From Saccharicrinis sp963677245 (lineage in GTDB: Bacteria > Bacteroidota > Bacteroidia > Bacteroidales > Marinilabiliaceae): a stretch of 64,000 nucleotides of DNA. Positions 47,308 through 56,207 of the stretch are shown here, one piece after another. Numbering within the stretch: the stretch's first letter is position 1; every line of letters starts with the position of its first letter. A program made the translations under genes and the position numbers. Where the stretch lies: positions 992,001-1,056,000 of the forward strand of contig OY781921.1 of the NCBI GenBank assembly GCA_963677245.1, in the 5' to 3' direction. Under the pieces are notes generated by a model. That model worked only from the letters and a program-made list of their open reading frames with translations, made no database searches and was not told where the DNA came from.

Positions 47308-48174
47308 CTATAGATATTGGGCCGCTTTATCCTTATCACCTAAACGCGTATAAATATTTGCAATAACTGGCTTCAGATTATCCTTTGGTTTTAATTCATA
47401 TGCCTTTAAAATATATTTCAATGCCTCTGAATAAACCGCTTTACTACTTTCCAAGGATTTCCTATAGTTATCGTAGTCTAATCTTGACGGCGATTTTAAC
47501 GCCTCATACTTTTTCTTTTTAGCATTATATGTAGCACTGGCAGTTTTATACAAAATCATTCCTAAACCAAGATTTGAGTTTAAATGATCTGGATCTAACT
47601 CTAATACTTTTTTAAACTCAACTTGCGCTTCTTTAATTTTTTTAAGCTTTTGATATGCCACTGCCTTATAATAAAAGCCTGTATAATCTCCAGCATTCAA
47701 TTCTGTTAGACGTGTACTTGTTTTTAACAAACTATCATATTTTTTAGTTTTTAGATAGTGTGATGCCAACCTTTGCTGCACTTCAGGTTCAAACTCCGGG
47801 AACGCAGCCAATTTCTCAAGTAACGCAAATTCATATCCCTCATTATCATTCACACTACTTGTTAAATTAATCATCATGTCATAAATATCCAGTCTCGGAA
47901 CCTTATATAACAAAGCATTTCTATAGAATGATATAGCTTCTGCAGATTTTCCTAACTCCTGACTGGCAATTCCTGCATAACTATATGCCATCGAAAGATT
48001 TAAAGAATCTGTACCCTCTGCTTCAATTAAACTTTTACTTTCAGTCAAGGCTCCTTCAAAATTCTTGTCCATAATTAACCGTTTAACCTTCGTTAATTCC
48101 GGTCCTAAATCCTGAGCAAAACTCACCATTACAAATCCGCTCAATAATAAAAATGTGAAAAACAATCTTTTCAT
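47308..48174 (-). CDS. Secreted tetratricopeptide repeat protein
   Basis: A 288-aa periplasmic protein with a signal peptide (MKRLFFTFLLLSGFVMVSFAQ, cleavage near 21). At least four TPR-like helical pairs can be seen: MAYSYAGIASQELGKSAEAISFYRNAL, LASHYLKTKKYDSLL, YYKAVAYQKLKKIKEAQVEFKKVLELDPDHLNSNLGLG and ALKYILKAYELKPKDNLKPVIANIYTRLGDKDKAAQYL. TPR proteins scaffold protein-protein contacts; no partner is evident. It sits at the upstream edge of the PUL's minus-strand genes, divergent from the BNR_4 gene, and has its own terminator. A direct role in the PUL is not shown. Confidence 0.83.
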   Translation of the reverse strand: MKRLFFTFLLLSGFVMVSFAQDLGPELTKVKRLIMDKNFEGALTESKSLIEAEGTDSLNLSMAYSYAGIASQELGKSAEAISFYRNALLYKVPRLDIYDMMINLTSSVNDNEGYEFALLEKLAAFPEFEPEVQQRLASHYLKTKKYDSLLKTSTRLTELNAGDYTGFYYKAVAYQKLKKIKEAQVEFKKVLELDPDHLNSNLGLGMILYKTASATYNAKKKKYEALKSPSRLDYDNYRKSLESSKAVYSEALKYILKAYELKPKDNLKPVIANIYTRLGDKDKAAQYL

Positions 48175-48575
48175 TTTACTCTTATTTTATTTATAAAATT
48201 ATATTTCTTTTTAAACGAAAGCCCTAAATTATAACTTCTAAATCTTAGAACTCTCAAAATATTCGCTATTCCAAAATCTCTTTAAATAATTAACACTAAT
48301 TGTCGATTTATTAACAAACGCAATGTACTTAGCAAATACTAATTATACATTGATAAAGTACCTTAAAACATAAAAAATCGTGCAAAACTAAAGCAAACAA
48401 ATTGAATCACTCCTATTTCAAACAACAATTTTAATACCTCAACTTATTTCTCGTATTATCAAGTTCAATCGAAAAGTTAATACAAATTCTTTAAATATTG
48501 ACCTAATCAAGCTCTTACATATTTTAAATTTGTTTGATTAAAAAACAGATTGGCTAAAGAACTAAATTTTACAAC
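48175..48575. other. Divergent promoter region
   Basis: 401 bp between the TPR gene (minus) and the BNR_4 gene (plus). Candidate -7 elements are present on both strands: TAAATTTG at 48525-48532 (plus) and TAGTTTTG, read on the minus strand, at 48383-48390. No gene is seen. Confidence 0.45.
48525..48532 (+). promoter_or_regulatory. Candidate -7 promoter element for the BNR_4 gene
   Basis: TAAATTTG matches the consensus 43 nt before the ATG. A TTG is found 24 nt upstream of it. Confidence 0.4.
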
Positions 48576-51500
48576 ATGATCAAAAAAACATTCATAGGTA
48601 TCTGGATATTCTTTTTAGGAATAACATTACCTACTTTATTAAATTCTCAGAACTATGCTATTAGTCTTCCCGGAGGATCGGATGGAAGTGTTAGCAATAT
48701 TTCTTTACCTGCCCTAAACTTATCTGAACTACCTATAACCATTGAGGCATGGTACAAACCAACTGCTTATAACGCATATGGAGCTGTCCTGTATTATCGA
48801 GGGACAACGAATGGAGGAATTCAGTATGACAAATGGACCAACGACAAAACTTTAAGAGGAATAAATCCGGATGCAAGTCAAATCGTTGCCAGCAATGAAC
48901 CTACGTTAAACGAATGGAACCATATTGCATATGTAGTTACTTCAACCTCGATGACACTATATATTAATGGTGTTGCAACTACATCAAACATAAGTAGCTC
49001 CCCTTTTACGTTTGATGACGGTGTATACATTGGATGGGACGCCGCTGTTGCAAACCGAACTATCTCTGGTTTATTTGATGAAATAAGAATTTGGAATACC
49101 GCACGTACTGCTGAAGAAATAAATGATTACAAATACCAGACATTAAATGGAGATGAAAGCGGATTAGTTGGCTATTGGAATTTCGATGATCAGGCAGAAT
49201 ACGCAACTGATTTAACAGCTAATGCATATCATGGAACTATTAATGGCGGAACTTATGTTACTTCATTTGATATTTCTGATGATGATGCTGATGGCGTTCC
49301 ATATATCATTGATAATTGTCCTACCATGGCCAATCCAGATCAAGCAGATATTGATAACGATGGTATTGGCGATATATGTGATGACTTTGTAATTGAAAAT
49401 GATAACTATGCCATATCCTTCCCTGGATCCGATGGAAACAACAGTAACATAGATATTTCTGGTTTGGATTTAACTACTTTACCTTTTACCATCGAAATGT
49501 GGATAAAACCTGAAGGAACTCAAACCTGGAATTCTGGTTTATTTTATAACGGCACTACAAATACAGGATTAGAATATGCTTCAAGCTGGTATTCCGGTGG
49601 TGCAAACTACATTCGTTTTATGGCCAGTGGTGGCGACCAGTATGCAGTACCTACAACCGTTGGAGTGGTTACTCCTGGGGAATGGAATCATCTCGCTGTA
49701 GTAATGACAAGTACTTCCCGCACCGTTTATTTAAATGGAAATCCATTATCAGAAACCGAAACATTTAATGCCATTAATTGGGCTTCTGGTTCTCTTTATT
49801 TAGGATGGGATAGTCAGGGTAGCGATCGTGCATTTAAAGGACTAATGGATGAAGTTAGAATTTGGAATGCAGTACGCACTGAAGAAGAAATTATATCTAA
49901 TATGTATGTTGAAGCAAGTGGAACAGAAGAAAACCTGCTGGCATACTACAATTTTAATGACCAGTCTGCCACAGCAACAGACTTGGCTAACGGATTTAAT
50001 GGCACTATCACTGGAGGTACATATGTTACTTCATATTCATTAAACGACACAGATGAAGACGGTATTATCGACATGATTGATAATTGTATAGAAAGCTACA
50101 ATCCAGATCAGGATGATGCAGACTTTGACGGAATTGGTGATACATGTGATGATGAAATAGAAGGAGAAGGCATTTTTGATATTGTAACAGGTGATGGGTT
50201 TGTATCTGAGAGTGGAACTAACTTTGTTTCATTCCAACAAAATGCTATAACCACCTACAATGGATATCAATATATTACCTTCTGGAATAGGGCAAAAAAA
50301 GTATGTTTATCTCGTAAAAAACTGCCTGATGGCAAATGGGAAACAATTGCGTTGGAAGGTTATACATCACCTTATGATTTAAGTGATAATCACTACAACA
50401 TTTCTTTTGGAATTTGTAAATCAAATGGTACCATTCATATTGCTTTCGATCATCATAATGATCCTTTCCATTATCGATATTCTACAGTAGATTTGACTAA
50501 TGATCCTGATAATGCGAATTGGTCTTCAGCGTCTTTTTCAGACACTCAAGATTATTTAGTTTCAGGTCAGGCTATGACAGAAACTAATTTTGCAGGAGCA
50601 GTTACTTATCCGCGTTTTATCACCAAACCAAACGGCGATATGTTATCCGAGTGCAGAACAGGCTGGAGTGGTGATGGGAACTCACACTTATGGGAGTATA
50701 TCGGATCTACCGGCACATGGACTTATATTGGTGAATATTTACATGGAAGAGCAGACGGTATGCCAACCGGATATGTAGACAATTGCGGATACATTAATGG
50801 ACTACATTATACACCTGGAGGAACCAGACTTCACGTTTCATTGGTTTGGAGGGATTCTCCGGATGCCAATACTAATCATGATATTTGTTATGCCTACAGT
50901 GATGATGACGGTAGAACGTGGTATAACACAGCTGGCACATTAATTGGAACTACCGGAAGTAGCGATGTTAGCCAACTTCTTAATCTATATTCTGAAGGCT
51001 TTCAAATTCTAAGTGTTGCTCAAAACAGAGGATTGATCAATCAGGAAGGACAAACAGTTGATAGTAACGGTAAAATCCATATTTTACAATCATATTTAAA
51101 AGATGGCGTTACCCAAAGTGATTGGTACAACAGAAGAGTAAACGCTTATATGAGACATATTTATCAGGATGATAATGGTGTATGGCAAAATGATATTATA
51201 GCCGAATCCAGGATTGACCGTGGAGATATTGCCATTGATGCTGCCGATAACCTATATGTTCTTGGTCCAGACTATAGAGTGTATACTGCTAAAGCTGATG
51301 AAGATTGGGCAACATGGTATGAATTTGACTTATCTCAAGATGGTAAAGCTGTTGCGGAAGGTATATTTGACAAGGAAATACTACTTGAAGAAAATATACT
51401 TTCTTTTGCTTTAGCTCATAGCGATCTAAGCGGAAAAATAATTGTTCCTCATTACACTTTAAATAATGGCATACCTAATGCAATTAATGAAAACAATGAA

Positions 51501-51728
51501 CAGCTAGAACAAACTATTTCCTGTTTTCCAAATCCTTTTAAGTCTACATTTCAAATTAATTATTCTGGTAATATTGATTACCAAATAATAAACCTAGAAG
51601 GAAAAGTAATAGAATATGGAACGGTAAATCAGAATAAAATGCTGGGTTCTCATCTTGAGAAAGGTATATATATATTGCAGATTATTAGCGACTCTCAAAC
51701 ATACACAAGTAAGATCGTTAAAAAGTAA
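48576..51728 (+). CDS. T9SS-secreted LamG/TSP3/BNR_4 beta-propeller enzyme
   Basis: A 1050-aa secreted protein. Order: signal peptide (1-24), LamG domain 1 (about 25-225), thrombospondin type 3 calcium repeat (about 233-272, DADGVPYIIDNCPTMANPDQ), LamG domain 2 (about 277-490), a second TSP3 repeat (about 495-530), BNR_4 beta-propeller (about 545-960) and T9SS sorting domain (about 975-1050). BNR_4 landmarks are NAITTYNGYQYITFWN, HIAFDHHNDPFHYRYS and GDMLSECRTGWSGDGNSHLWEY. BNR_4-type propellers include ulvan lyases (PL24/25) and relatives acting on rhamnose-uronate linkages (GH145, possibly PL27). The paired histidines in FDHHND are a likely active-site element. This would be the PUL's outer-surface depolymerase, generating the unsaturated ends that the GH105 enzymes remove (inference). 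Confidence 0.85.
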   Translation: MIKKTFIGIWIFFLGITLPTLLNSQNYAISLPGGSDGSVSNISLPALNLSELPITIEAWYKPTAYNAYGAVLYYRGTTNGGIQYDKWTNDKTLRGINPDASQIVASNEPTLNEWNHIAYVVTSTSMTLYINGVATTSNISSSPFTFDDGVYIGWDAAVANRTISGLFDEIRIWNTARTAEEINDYKYQTLNGDESGLVGYWNFDDQAEYATDLTANAYHGTINGGTYVTSFDISDDDADGVPYIIDNCPTMANPDQADIDNDGIGDICDDFVIENDNYAISFPGSDGNNSNIDISGLDLTTLPFTIEMWIKPEGTQTWNSGLFYNGTTNTGLEYASSWYSGGANYIRFMASGGDQYAVPTTVGVVTPGEWNHLAVVMTSTSRTVYLNGNPLSETETFNAINWASGSLYLGWDSQGSDRAFKGLMDEVRIWNAVRTEEEIISNMYVEASGTEENLLAYYNFNDQSATATDLANGFNGTITGGTYVTSYSLNDTDEDGIIDMIDNCIESYNPDQDDADFDGIGDTCDDEIEGEGIFDIVTGDGFVSESGTNFVSFQQNAITTYNGYQYITFWNRAKKVCLSRKKLPDGKWETIALEGYTSPYDLSDNHYNISFGICKSNGTIHIAFDHHNDPFHYRYSTVDLTNDPDNANWSSASFSDTQDYLVSGQAMTETNFAGAVTYPRFITKPNGDMLSECRTGWSGDGNSHLWEYIGSTGTWTYIGEYLHGRADGMPTGYVDNCGYINGLHYTPGGTRLHVSLVWRDSPDANTNHDICYAYSDDDGRTWYNTAGTLIGTTGSSDVSQLLNLYSEGFQILSVAQNRGLINQEGQTVDSNGKIHILQSYLKDGVTQSDWYNRRVNAYMRHIYQDDNGVWQNDIIAESRIDRGDIAIDAADNLYVLGPDYRVYTAKADEDWATWYEFDLSQDGKAVAEGIFDKEILLEENILSFALAHSDLSGKIIVPHYTLNNGIPNAINENNEQLEQTISCFPNPFKSTFQINYSGNIDYQIINLEGKVIEYGTVNQNKMLGSHLEKGIYILQIISDSQTYTSKIVKK

Positions 51729-51766
51729 AAAAACAATATAGAACATCCATAAATTTACATTCTTAC

Positions 51767-51802
51767 ATAGCTCTATAAGTTAAAAATACTTATAGAGCTA
51801 TT
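51767..51802 (+). terminator. Hairpin terminator after the BNR_4 gene
   Basis: ATAGCTCTATAAGT pairs with ACTTATAGAGCTAT (loop 7 nt). The following sequence is only weakly T-rich, so it may also stabilise the 3' end. Confidence 0.6.
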
Positions 51803-51922
51803 GTAATTACAAAAAGTTAGTAATTTTCACTTTGTTTTTTGTTTTTTACCTTTAAACACTCAATTTTTACGAACCAAAACCTAAAGGAATTATTAGCATT
51901 AAGAAAATAAGCACAGCCTAAT

Positions 51923-54900
51923 ATGTATCGTTTCATTCTTCTTGTATTTGTATTTTTTATTTCAATTCAATTTAAAGCTCAACGCAATCTTGACTTTGAG
52001 CAATTATCAATGAATGATGGCTTTACCTCTAACCGAGCAAACGCGATTATTCAAGACCAAAAAGGTTATATCTGGATAGGAACATGGAATGGGCTTAATA
52101 GATATGATGGATATGAATGTAAAAAGTATATTCCTAACTTTAAAGATTCCTCTACTATAACCAACCGTGAAGTTGTTGCCTTATATGAAGATAGCAAGGA
52201 GAACATTTGGATTGGTACCACTTCGGGATTAAATTGTTTGAATCCGAAAACGGGTAAAATGACTTCTTTCAGCTTTCAGTTTCGAATTATTGCATTAAAC
52301 GAAGACAGTAACGGATATATCTGGGTTGGAACTACTGACGGAGGTTTGTACATATTAAATCCTGCAACTAAAAAAATTGATCACTTTTTTGGCAATGAAA
52401 CTATAAGTGATATTTGCGAAGACAATAATAAAAACGTTTGGTTGGCCTCCTATAGCGGGCTTATCAAATTTGATTACTCATCTAACCAATATAAAAGATT
52501 TTGGTCGAACTCAAATGACCCCAATTCATCAATCCCTCACAATACAGTTACCCAGATAAAAAAAGCAAAAGATGGCTCTTTATGGTTATCTAGCTGGGGT
52601 GGAGGCTTAAGTAAGTTCAATTATAACGAAGAACTAAACAAGTTAAACATTAAACACTATAACAACGAATCACTACCCTCAAATGCAATTGTTAAACTAT
52701 ATATTGATTCTAATTCAAACATATGGTGTGGAACCTGGGATGCTGGAATTTGTTTATTGAGTTCTGAGGAACAAAGCAAACTTCCCTCGAAAGCAAAATA
52801 CGAAAGCTTTCAGCATGATTCTAACAAACCCAAAAGCATTTCTGGAAATAATATATCTGCCTTATTTATAGACAAATCAGGAATATTGTGGGTTGGAACA
52901 GAGTACATTAATTATACTTCCATTGTAAACACTGGCGTAAATACAGTATTAACGGATACAAAAACAAATGGATCGTATAATTACAGGCCGGTTAGGTCAG
53001 TAGCTCAGCTTGACAATAATTTATTAGTTGGTACTACTCACGAATTAAAAATTTATCAAAAATCTGAAGATCATTTCAACTTAGTAAAAAATATTAATCC
53101 TATATCCTACGTTCATCAGAACCTAAGCTATCAATCGAGCTCAATTCTATCTATGGCCAAAAATAATGATGGTTTATGGATTGCTACAGATGATGCTGGT
53201 TTGATATTGTACCCCGATAACAATCTTATAAACCAAAACAATCCAAAGTATATTTATTTTAATACCAATACAACACCTCGAATTCCCGGCAATAAAGTCA
53301 CTTCTCTTGTTGTATCTAAAAACACCTCAAACACCATTTGGTTAGGGACTTTACAAAATGGGGTAGCGAGTTTACATTATAAAGACAAACAAGCTTCTAC
53401 TAAAATTATCACTCGTGGTGAAACAAACAGAGACTTAAGTGATAATAATATTAGAGCTTTACTTGAAGATAAAGATGGATTGGTATGGATTGGAACGCAA
53501 AATGGGTTAAACTGCTACAATCCTAAAACTCAAAACATACAAAAGTTTTTTCACTCGTTTACAGATACCCTTAGTATTAATGATAATGTAATCAACTGTA
53601 TTTTTGAAGATTCCAGTGGAAACCTTTGGGTTGGATCTAACTCTGGTTTAAACAAAAAAATTGAAATACAATTGCCAAATGGAGAGCGCCAAATTAGGTT
53701 TAAAAATTATTCCTCATTAAAAAGAGTTGGCAATAATGTGATAACAAATATACTCGAAGATAACTTTGGTTTATTATGGATTAAACCTTACAGAGGACTT
53801 GTGAAATTTAATCCACAAAGTGAACGAGTGATAAAAGACTATTTAACTAAGGAATACCTTAAGCTAGCAATAGAAAGGAACTGTGCCGTTTCTATGAAAG
53901 ATGGCACGCTAGTATTAGGTGGCAATAAAGGATTCATATATTTTCATCCGGACAGTGTATTTAAACAATCCTCACCTCCATCACCATGTATTACTGACTT
54001 TATGATTTTTAATAATAGTATACATGAGTTGGAAAGTGGAATTCCTAAAGACAGCACCTACCGAACCATGCCGTACAAAGATGAAATACACTTATCCTTT
54101 AATGATAAAGTATTAACAATCATGTTTTCAGCGATGGATTATAAAGATCCTGATAAAAACAGATATGCATACTTTTTAGATGGATATGATAAAATGTGGA
54201 ATGAGGTTGGATCGAGAAATACTGCTACCTATACTAATATTCCTCCGGGCAATTATACTTTTCATGTAAAAGCAGCTAATAGTGATGGTGTATGGAGTCA
54301 TCAATCCACTTCAGTAAAGATAATTATCGCGTCTCCATGGTGGAAAACTATATGGGCGTATATTGCATATGCCTTCATCATCGTTTCTATTATGTATTTC
54401 TTTAAAAGATATTCTATTATTGGTATTAAAGAAAAAGGCCAAATAATGCTGGAATCTCTAAAAGTTGAAAAAGAGCATAAACTAAACGAGCTTAAAACTT
54501 TGTTTTTTACAGATATCACACATGAATTCAGAACACCTCTTACGCTAATACAAGGGCCAGCGGAAGACCTGTTAAGTCAAAAGGAAGTTTCTCCTCATAT
54601 TACGAAACAAGCAGAGTTAATCCTAAAAAACACCACTAAACTATTAAGGCTGGTAAACCAATTAATGGACTTTAGAAAAATTGACAAAGGTAAAATGGAA
54701 ATCTTTCTGCAACATTGTAATGTCACGGCTATTCTTAACGATTTATATGAATCATACATTAAGATGGCACATTCACGTTCCATTGCCTTTAAAGTCAAAC
54801 TAAGTCAGCCTGCAATAGATATCTACGCAGATTCAGAAAAGATTGAGAAGATTTTATTTAACCTGGTATCTAATGCATTTAAATATACTGATGATGGTGG

Positions 54901-56065
54901 TACCGTAAGTGTTCAGGCAGCATTAGAATATACAGAAAAGTATGGTGAGGCATTGGTAATTGAGGTTGAAGACGATGGAATAGGTATTGCTGAGCAACAT
55001 CACGAAAAGGTTTTTGAACGTTTTTATCAAACGCATCAAAAGTCGACGCACAGCACCGGAGGTATTGGTTTGTATCTATCTAAAACCTTTGTAGAACAGC
55101 ATGGAGGTATAATTGAGTTACAAAGTGAGCTAGGAAAAGGAACAATTTTTAAAGTTGTAATACCAGCCAATATTAACCAATTAAATGCTCTTAATGTAGA
55201 TGAGAAGAAAAAAGAAGATAGTAAAGATGACGAAAATCTAACGGATATAGAACTATCTGAAAAAACGAAAAAAGGTATTGCCGGAGAATACGATCCAGAC
55301 GAAAAGTTTAAAGTTTTAGTTGTGGAAGATGATTCTGATTTGAATGATTTTATCGTTACCGGATTATCGGCTGAATACAACACTTTAGGTGTATTTAATG
55401 GAAAAGAAGGATTTGAACAGGCAAAATCTTTTAACCCGGATATCATTATTACAGATGTAATGATGCCTGAATTAAATGGATTCGATTTGGTTAAACTATT
55501 ACGTGAAGATCTTAGTACTTCACATATTCCGGTTATATTCTTAACTGCAAAAACGCTGGCCGAATACGAAATTAAAGGACTGGAACTTGGGGCTGTAGAT
55601 TATATTTTTAAACCGTTCCATCTCAAAGCACTTAAACTTAGAATCTTCAATGTATTAAGCAGTAGAAAAGACATCCAGCATAAGCTTAAAAAGGAGATAT
55701 TATTAGAGCCTGAAAAAATTGAATTATCATCATTAGACGAAAAAGTTTTAAAGGATGCAGTCGACGCAGTAAATAAACATATTGATGATCCTACTTTTGA
55801 TGTTGAAAAATTTAGTGAAGTAATTGGATTAAGCGCGAATCAGGCATACCGAAAAATTAAAGCACTAACCGGTCAAACCGTAAAAGAGTTTATTCGAAAT
55901 CAGCGCTTAAAAACAGCCGCATCTCTGTTAGTGCAAAATAAGCGCTCAATTTCTGAAGTAATTTATATGGTTGGTTTTTCAAGCCCGTCTTATTTTTCTA
56001 GGTGTTTTAAGGACTTTTATAACTGTACACCAAAAGAATACATTGCCAAACACAACAAAAATTGA
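51923..56065 (+). CDS. Hybrid two-component system sensor-regulator (HTCS)
   Basis: A 1380-aa single-protein sensor and transcription factor controlling the PUL. Order: signal anchor (1-20); two seven-bladed Reg_prop propellers (about 25-680) with repeats such as DSKENIWIGTTSGLNCLNP and DKDGLVWIGTQNGLNCYNP; Y_Y_Y domain (about 735-800); one transmembrane helix (about 808-828); HisKA with phospho-accepting H867 in FFTDITHEFRTPL; HATPase (EVEDDGIGIAEQHH, GGIGLYLSKTFVEQHGG); receiver with D1178 in IIITDVMMPE; and a C-terminal AraC-type HTH (about 1270-1378). The periplasmic propellers bind an oligosaccharide released by PUL enzymes, and the AraC domain activates PUL promoters. It sits between the T9SS enzyme gene and the GH43/GH105 genes. 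Function is secure, ligand unknown. Confidence 0.96.
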   Translation: MYRFILLVFVFFISIQFKAQRNLDFEQLSMNDGFTSNRANAIIQDQKGYIWIGTWNGLNRYDGYECKKYIPNFKDSSTITNREVVALYEDSKENIWIGTTSGLNCLNPKTGKMTSFSFQFRIIALNEDSNGYIWVGTTDGGLYILNPATKKIDHFFGNETISDICEDNNKNVWLASYSGLIKFDYSSNQYKRFWSNSNDPNSSIPHNTVTQIKKAKDGSLWLSSWGGGLSKFNYNEELNKLNIKHYNNESLPSNAIVKLYIDSNSNIWCGTWDAGICLLSSEEQSKLPSKAKYESFQHDSNKPKSISGNNISALFIDKSGILWVGTEYINYTSIVNTGVNTVLTDTKTNGSYNYRPVRSVAQLDNNLLVGTTHELKIYQKSEDHFNLVKNINPISYVHQNLSYQSSSILSMAKNNDGLWIATDDAGLILYPDNNLINQNNPKYIYFNTNTTPRIPGNKVTSLVVSKNTSNTIWLGTLQNGVASLHYKDKQASTKIITRGETNRDLSDNNIRALLEDKDGLVWIGTQNGLNCYNPKTQNIQKFFHSFTDTLSINDNVINCIFEDSSGNLWVGSNSGLNKKIEIQLPNGERQIRFKNYSSLKRVGNNVITNILEDNFGLLWIKPYRGLVKFNPQSERVIKDYLTKEYLKLAIERNCAVSMKDGTLVLGGNKGFIYFHPDSVFKQSSPPSPCITDFMIFNNSIHELESGIPKDSTYRTMPYKDEIHLSFNDKVLTIMFSAMDYKDPDKNRYAYFLDGYDKMWNEVGSRNTATYTNIPPGNYTFHVKAANSDGVWSHQSTSVKIIIASPWWKTIWAYIAYAFIIVSIMYFFKRYSIIGIKEKGQIMLESLKVEKEHKLNELKTLFFTDITHEFRTPLTLIQGPAEDLLSQKEVSPHITKQAELILKNTTKLLRLVNQLMDFRKIDKGKMEIFLQHCNVTAILNDLYESYIKMAHSRSIAFKVKLSQPAIDIYADSEKIEKILFNLVSNAFKYTDDGGTVSVQAALEYTEKYGEALVIEVEDDGIGIAEQHHEKVFERFYQTHQKSTHSTGGIGLYLSKTFVEQHGGIIELQSELGKGTIFKVVIPANINQLNALNVDEKKKEDSKDDENLTDIELSEKTKKGIAGEYDPDEKFKVLVVEDDSDLNDFIVTGLSAEYNTLGVFNGKEGFEQAKSFNPDIIITDVMMPELNGFDLVKLLREDLSTSHIPVIFLTAKTLAEYEIKGLELGAVDYIFKPFHLKALKLRIFNVLSSRKDIQHKLKKEILLEPEKIELSSLDEKVLKDAVDAVNKHIDDPTFDVEKFSEVIGLSANQAYRKIKALTGQTVKEFIRNQRLKTAASLLVQNKRSISEVIYMVGFSSPSYFSRCFKDFYNCTPKEYIAKHNKN

Positions 56066-56166
56066 TGTTGATCCAATTGAAATAAAACAACAAAAACTAT
56101 TAAATATTTGATTATTCAATTTTGTTATAGTTATACAATCTATTTCTTACACTTTAAGCAGCTTCT

Positions 56167-56203
56167 TATCAATACTTTTAATTCAAAATTAAAAATATTG
56201 ATA
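56167..56203 (+). promoter_or_regulatory. Strong hairpin or operator-like palindrome just before the GH43 start
   Basis: TATCAATA (56167-56174) and TATTGATA (56196-56203) are perfect complements, with an inner TTTTAATT/AATTAAAA stem (one bulge on each side). It ends 4 nt before the ATG at 56208, so it could block ribosome access or form a regulator site. Confidence 0.55.
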
Positions 56204-56207
56204 CCAT

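Noticed and set aside
55036..55446. 136-aa minus-strand frame inside the HTCS gene
   Set aside because: It is antisense to conserved kinase and receiver domains and Ser/Phe-rich without motifs.
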